Below, in pieces: positions 6,299 to 9,567 of a stretch of 9,567 nucleotides of DNA (its first letter is position 1; each line of letters opens with the position of its first letter). The notes under the pieces are model-generated. The model had not been told where the DNA came from. It did no database searches and saw only the letters and a program-made list of their open reading frames with translations. Origin of the DNA: Phycisphaerae bacterium (lineage in GTDB: Bacteria; Planctomycetota; Phycisphaerae; WQYP01); NCBI GenBank assembly GCA_013044065.1, contig JABEVA010000180.1, positions 1-9,567 of the forward strand. The letters run 5' to 3'. Both the position numbers and the translations under genes were made by a program.

Positions 6299-9133
6299 CT
6301 ATCGATCGACGTAGAGTTTGACGACGCGCCGGCTCGCGGCTGGCTCTACCGCAAGCTTGCAAGCCAGCGGCGAGCGGCCTTGTTCGTCCAAGATCACCAG
6401 CGTATTTCGGCCGGGTTTAAGCCAACAGGGCGGCAGATAAATGCCCATGGGCATATTAAAATCCGGATAGCGACCCAAATTGTGGCCGTTCAGCCAGATA
6501 TAACCCGCCTGCAAATGGCCCCAGCGAGCCCGTAGGGTCAGGTGATTTCGGCCAACCTCCAGCGGCCAGTTAAACGTGGTGCGATAAAAACAGGGTACGT
6601 GTGGCGGAACAGTGAAGTCGCGCCATCCCTTCGCCGCATTCGGCGAACCGATTCCGCCGCGGATCTTCCACGGAGCTATCAGGCCATGCTCAGGAAGCGG
6701 TAACGGACTCCCGGGGCGTGGGAGGGCGGCGCAGGTGCGCACGGGCCAAGTTTTGATGGGGACGGAAACCCGCGAGTGCGGCGGCTGGAGGACCGTGCGT
6801 CGCGGTCCAATGAAATGTACCGGTTCGTAAAAGCCTTTGAAGTCAAGGTATTGAAATTTTCCAATAAAACTGAATATTTTACTGCGTCCGTGGGTCATGG
6901 CCAGAATGGCCAGGGTGTTGGTGCCGCGATGCAGCGGTACCGGTAATTGCCGGGGACGGCCATATCCACACGGCCTGCCGTTGACAAAAAACGCTGCGGT
7001 ACCGCCAATCGGTGGCATCACCAACGTAAACACTCCGGTGACCGGAGCATGGTACGTAGCGCGATACCACTGATAATCTCCCAGATAATTTCGGTAGCCG
7101 ATCTGATGGGGCCGCCACACCGTGCGCCAATCGGCAGTGGGGTAATCCGGTTGGGCAGGGCCATCGGCCAGACGCCTCTGCCAACGCCCTAACGCCGGAG
7201 CAGCGGGCAGCGTTTCCAGGGCGGGCAGTCGCTGGCGGGCCGTGAATTTTCGAACTGCACCCTGCGGATAAAAAACATACGCATCCGGTGCGGCCACATT
7301 GAAACCCGCTTCGGTGACGATATCGGGCTGGCCATTGGCGGCAACCTGAAAATGGCTGACATACCATGGTCCCACCACCACTACCGGAACCTTTCCCTGG
7401 CGCATAAACCACGTAGCATCCGCCATAGCACTGTTTTCACAGATAATGCGGATGGTTCCGAACTGGCTGCATAAAACCAGCCTCCGCGGACGATGGGCGG
7501 GGAATCGGAGATGGGCCACATACTGGCCGGTCTGGCTTGAAACAGGCGAAATAGCATGTGAGCGGCGGAGTATTTTTACCCCAGCCGCCACCCGCAAGCG
7601 CACCAGTCCCTGCGAACCAGCAGGGCCATAAATGACCAGCGTTTTGGTGTTGGCGGCCGTTTGGCCCCCGAGAACAGCCCCACAGACTTCACTTAGGGTA
7701 AGCCACGAACCCCAGCGTACATGAAGCACAACGGGAACCGCACAGCCGGGAGAAATTTTTAGCCGTGGACCACCGCCGGCTATTTGCGCTATAGCCGGGT
7801 ACCGGTGCGGGTTGAGAATAAAAACAATGCTTCCAAAAGGGCTTTTGCGGGCATAAATCTGGATGTGACCGGTAATGGCCCGGGCAAAGCTACGATATTG
7901 CCACGTACCATTAGTGGCCGTTTCCAGTATTTGTGCAAACGTCCGGGCAAAATAGTTCACCCTTTTGTAGCGATAATACATGGCACGTAAATCACCGGCT
8001 TGACCGATGGGAGAGCCAAAGTCATAACTGGAACGCACCGAGGCACCGTTCCAGTGGGAAAAATTACTGCCCCCCACTGTCATGTAAACATTGTAGCCTC
8101 GGCCGCCCAGTGCCAGGACACGCCAAGCGGCCAGCGTATGCAGTCGTTCAAATTGGGAATTTACGGTGGCCCCGGACGGGGTCTTGATCAGGGAGGCGGG
8201 TTTGCTCTTCACCTTCCACCAAAACAAAAACCGCAGCGCTGATTCTCCGTACTCATCAAACCAGCCGCTCCACAATTCGGTGGTAAACCATGGTGCGGTG
8301 CGCCCTACAGCGCTAAATGGCGCGTTTCCCACCGGACCAAAGCCTTGGTCCAGCCCGCTGAAGAAGAAAGGAACATCAATCCCGTTTTTGATAGCCATGG
8401 CGTGCAACCATCGTAGATAACGGTTATTGAGGACAGCTCCCCAACCGGGGCCATATTCATTCTCAATTTGCACCATGATGACCGGACCGGGTTGGGTAAC
8501 ATGTGCGGCAGCCAACATTGCTTGCACCACGCTATCCGAGTTGGAAACCAAGATGCGGTGCGTGACTTGATAAGCAGCTACCATCGGCAGCAGGCGGTCA
8601 AAATAAGGTTTCAGGGCGTGCAGAAACAGCGGATTGTAGGTGCGCACCATCATATTGGGAATAAAGCGCAGCCAGTTGGGCAGGCCGCCGTTGGCCCATT
8701 CGCCATTGTTGTACGGGCCGATACGCAAAATGGCGTACATACCCATCTTCTGCACCAGGGCCAGAAAAGCGATGAGGCTCCGTCGGTTATTAAACCGAAA
8801 AATACCTTCCTGCGGCTCCTGATAATTCCAAAATACATAGGTGGAAACGGCATTAAAACCGGCCCGTTTCATGCGCAGCAGTCGGTTGGCCCATAAGGCC
8901 CGTGGCACCCGCGCATAATGCAATGAGCCAGAGGCGATGAAGGTAGGGCAACCATGGATGATAAAGCCGCGGCCATCAATGGTTATGGACTTGGCGACCG
9001 CAGGCGGCGGTGGAAACATACTGTTGTTGGTAGCCGCTCGTCCAGAACCGGGCGTGCCGCAGGCAGCCAGCCCTCCCGCCAGCAAGAGCATTCGTATCCA
9101 GCGTGGGTTGTGTTTAAGTCCTAGAAATCGCAT
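6299..9133 (-). CDS. GH35 beta-galactosidase-family lipoprotein
   Basis: This 944-residue protein begins with a lipoprotein signal: MRFLGLKHNPRWIR, a hydrophobic stretch, then lipobox LAAC with Cys25 as the acylation site. The catalytic TIM barrel (about 48-395) carries SGSLHYARVP (68-77), NAVSTYVFWNYQEPQ (94-108), RIGPYNNGEW (137-146) and GGLPNWL (149-155). The acid/base is Glu226 in QIENEYG and the nucleophile Glu286 in TTELWSGWFDEYG, as in clan GH-A family 35. Two C-terminal galactose-binding-like beta-sandwiches follow (about 669-755 and 836-920, with VNGRPCGY and LNGHNLGRY). GH35 enzymes hydrolyse terminal beta-galactosides, or beta-glucosamine in some members; the exact substrate cannot be read here. 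Compared with common members, RPGPYICAEW reads RIGPYNNGEW, so this is a divergent branch with both catalytic Glu intact. I chose ATG 9133 over the adjacent TTG 9136; the ribosome binding site is weak. The stop is TAG. Envelope-anchored. Confidence 0.95.
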   Translation of the reverse strand: MRFLGLKHNPRWIRMLLLAGGLAACGTPGSGRAATNNSMFPPPPAVAKSITIDGRGFIIHGCPTFIASGSLHYARVPRALWANRLLRMKRAGFNAVSTYVFWNYQEPQEGIFRFNNRRSLIAFLALVQKMGMYAILRIGPYNNGEWANGGLPNWLRFIPNMMVRTYNPLFLHALKPYFDRLLPMVAAYQVTHRILVSNSDSVVQAMLAAAHVTQPGPVIMVQIENEYGPGWGAVLNNRYLRWLHAMAIKNGIDVPFFFSGLDQGFGPVGNAPFSAVGRTAPWFTTELWSGWFDEYGESALRFLFWWKVKSKPASLIKTPSGATVNSQFERLHTLAAWRVLALGGRGYNVYMTVGGSNFSHWNGASVRSSYDFGSPIGQAGDLRAMYYRYKRVNYFARTFAQILETATNGTWQYRSFARAITGHIQIYARKSPFGSIVFILNPHRYPAIAQIAGGGPRLKISPGCAVPVVLHVRWGSWLTLSEVCGAVLGGQTAANTKTLVIYGPAGSQGLVRLRVAAGVKILRRSHAISPVSSQTGQYVAHLRFPAHRPRRLVLCSQFGTIRIICENSAMADATWFMRQGKVPVVVVGPWYVSHFQVAANGQPDIVTEAGFNVAAPDAYVFYPQGAVRKFTARQRLPALETLPAAPALGRWQRRLADGPAQPDYPTADWRTVWRPHQIGYRNYLGDYQWYRATYHAPVTGVFTLVMPPIGGTAAFFVNGRPCGYGRPRQLPVPLHRGTNTLAILAMTHGRSKIFSFIGKFQYLDFKGFYEPVHFIGPRRTVLQPPHSRVSVPIKTWPVRTCAALPRPGSPLPLPEHGLIAPWKIRGGIGSPNAAKGWRDFTVPPHVPCFYRTTFNWPLEVGRNHLTLRARWGHLQAGYIWLNGHNLGRYPDFNMPMGIYLPPCWLKPGRNTLVILDEQGRSPLACKLAVEPAASRRVVKLYVDR

Positions 9134-9280
9134 CAAGAGCCTGTATTAAGTACCGTCATCTGCGCGGGGCCACCATCCGCCTGTGCCGGATCACCCCACC
9201 ATCAAGACAACGCCCGCCGCAACCCTTTATTCCTAAGATAACCACGCGTTCTCCGGTATGAGCACTGCTGGAATTCGCCA
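9134..9280. other. Non-coding gap upstream of the GH35 gene
   Basis: No convincing gene is visible. I looked for a promoter for the GH35 gene: a TAATAC-like element lies just before its ATG but without a -35 partner, and no strong ribosome binding site precedes 9133. Nothing else stands out. Confidence 0.5.
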
Positions 9281-9565
9281 TCAATTGGCTAAATATCCAG
9301 AAAGCTTGGGGTGGTGGCGGACGGGGTCATACGGTTGGCTTTTGACCACCCGATCCAGAGAATCGCTGGTTTTGTCACCTTCAATGCCCCCAATTTCCGG
9401 ATATTGCCCAAAAAGAGAGAAATTTTGCTGCGGTGATGGAGCGATAAGCTTGGTGCTTCCGGGCATGGACAGCTCTGACGAACAGCTTTTTGTCGCACCG
9501 CCGCGGGAGCGGCGGCAGGTCGGTCCCTGGCGGAAATGGTCGGGGGTTCTGACTGGCCCCCGGGC
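9281..9565 (-). CDS. Possible C-terminal fragment of an unrecognised protein entering from the window edge
   Basis: One minus-strand frame is open for about 94 codons from the edge to TGA at 9281. From an internal ATG at 9466 the last 61 residues include FSLFGQYPEIGGIEGDKTSD and SLDRVVKSQPYDPVRHHPK, whose composition looks moderately protein-like. The upstream part is Arg/Pro/Gly-rich and crosses two GC-rich palindromes, which argues against coding there. No ribosome binding site precedes 9466, and a second frame is also open over part of the same bases. I recognise no family. It could be the end of a real gene or chance. Confidence 0.22.
   Translation of the reverse strand, partial: ARGPVRTPDHFRQGPTCRRSRGGATKSCSSELSMPGSTKLIAPSPQQNFSLFGQYPEIGGIEGDKTSDSLDRVVKSQPYDPVRHHPKLSGYLAN
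9498..9515. repeat. Perfect 7-base GC inverted repeat (hairpin)
   Basis: CCGCCGC (9498-9504) and GCGGCGG (9509-9515) are exact reverse complements around a 4-base loop. There is no T-run after the stem on either strand (on the minus strand it is followed by TGCGACAAAAAG), so it is not a standard intrinsic terminator. Confidence 0.5.
9541..9562. repeat. Perfect 6-base GC inverted repeat at window edge
   Basis: CGGGGG (9541-9546) pairs with CCCCCG (9557-9562) around a 10-base loop. It lies 25 bases from the other GC hairpin, and together they form a highly structured edge region of unknown role. Confidence 0.4.
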
Positions 9566-9567
9566 AG

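Noticed and set aside
1..9567. CRISPR arrays, tRNA or rRNA genes, insertion sequences, integrase or attachment sites
   Set aside because: No spaced direct repeats, cloverleaf-like arms, transposase motifs or flanking terminal repeats were seen on reading both strands.

Overview
The window (GC-rich, roughly mid-50s percent by eye) is tightly packed, and every gene I can support lies on the minus strand, so transcription runs from high to low coordinates. The gene content is bacterial: a lipobox-bearing GH35 glycosidase, a secreted protein with a glycan-binding-like C-terminus, and an Anbu-type proteasome-homologue operon. The style of the first two proteins suggests a heterotrophic, polysaccharide-using bacterium, possibly of the Planctomycetota/Verrucomicrobiota group. 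That assignment is an inference; there is no rRNA or other phylogenetic marker here.

Layout in transcription order. (1) 9567-9134: an upstream region with two GC-rich perfect inverted repeats at the edge, a weak open frame running in from the edge and ending at 9281, and 147 bases without visible content. (2) 9133-6299: a 944-residue GH35 beta-galactosidase-family lipoprotein. (3) 6298-6114: a leader with nested, mutually exclusive inverted repeats and a strong Shine-Dalgarno-like AGGAGG. (4) 6113/6089-4275: a secreted protein of about 610 residues with a divergent transglutaminase-like Cys/His core and a C-terminal carbohydrate-binding-like beta-sandwich. Its best start, judged by ribosome binding site and signal peptide, is an ATC codon. 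(5) 4274-4165: a spacer with a candidate promoter. (6) 4164-1: a four-gene operon encoding circularly permuted ATP-grasp, alpha-E protein, transglutaminase-like protein and Anbu, the last cut off by the window edge. The first three genes overlap by 4 and 11 bases.

The operon is the main biological system. The set ATP-grasp, alpha-E, transglutaminase and Anbu is a known conserved neighbourhood, predicted to make, attach or trim a peptide tag. As far as I know its substrate and product are still undetermined. In this copy the transglutaminase gene has an in-frame amber codon exactly where the conserved Trp of the SHAW motif is expected, between the catalytic His and Asp. The frame is intact and conserved on both sides, so this is a very recent lesion, a sequence error, or readthrough.

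The upstream pair (GH35 lipoprotein and secreted transglutaminase-like protein) looks like a separate cell-envelope or glycan-processing module. The window therefore holds two unrelated-looking proteins with transglutaminase-type cores: a canonical one in the operon and a cryptic one next to the glycosidase.
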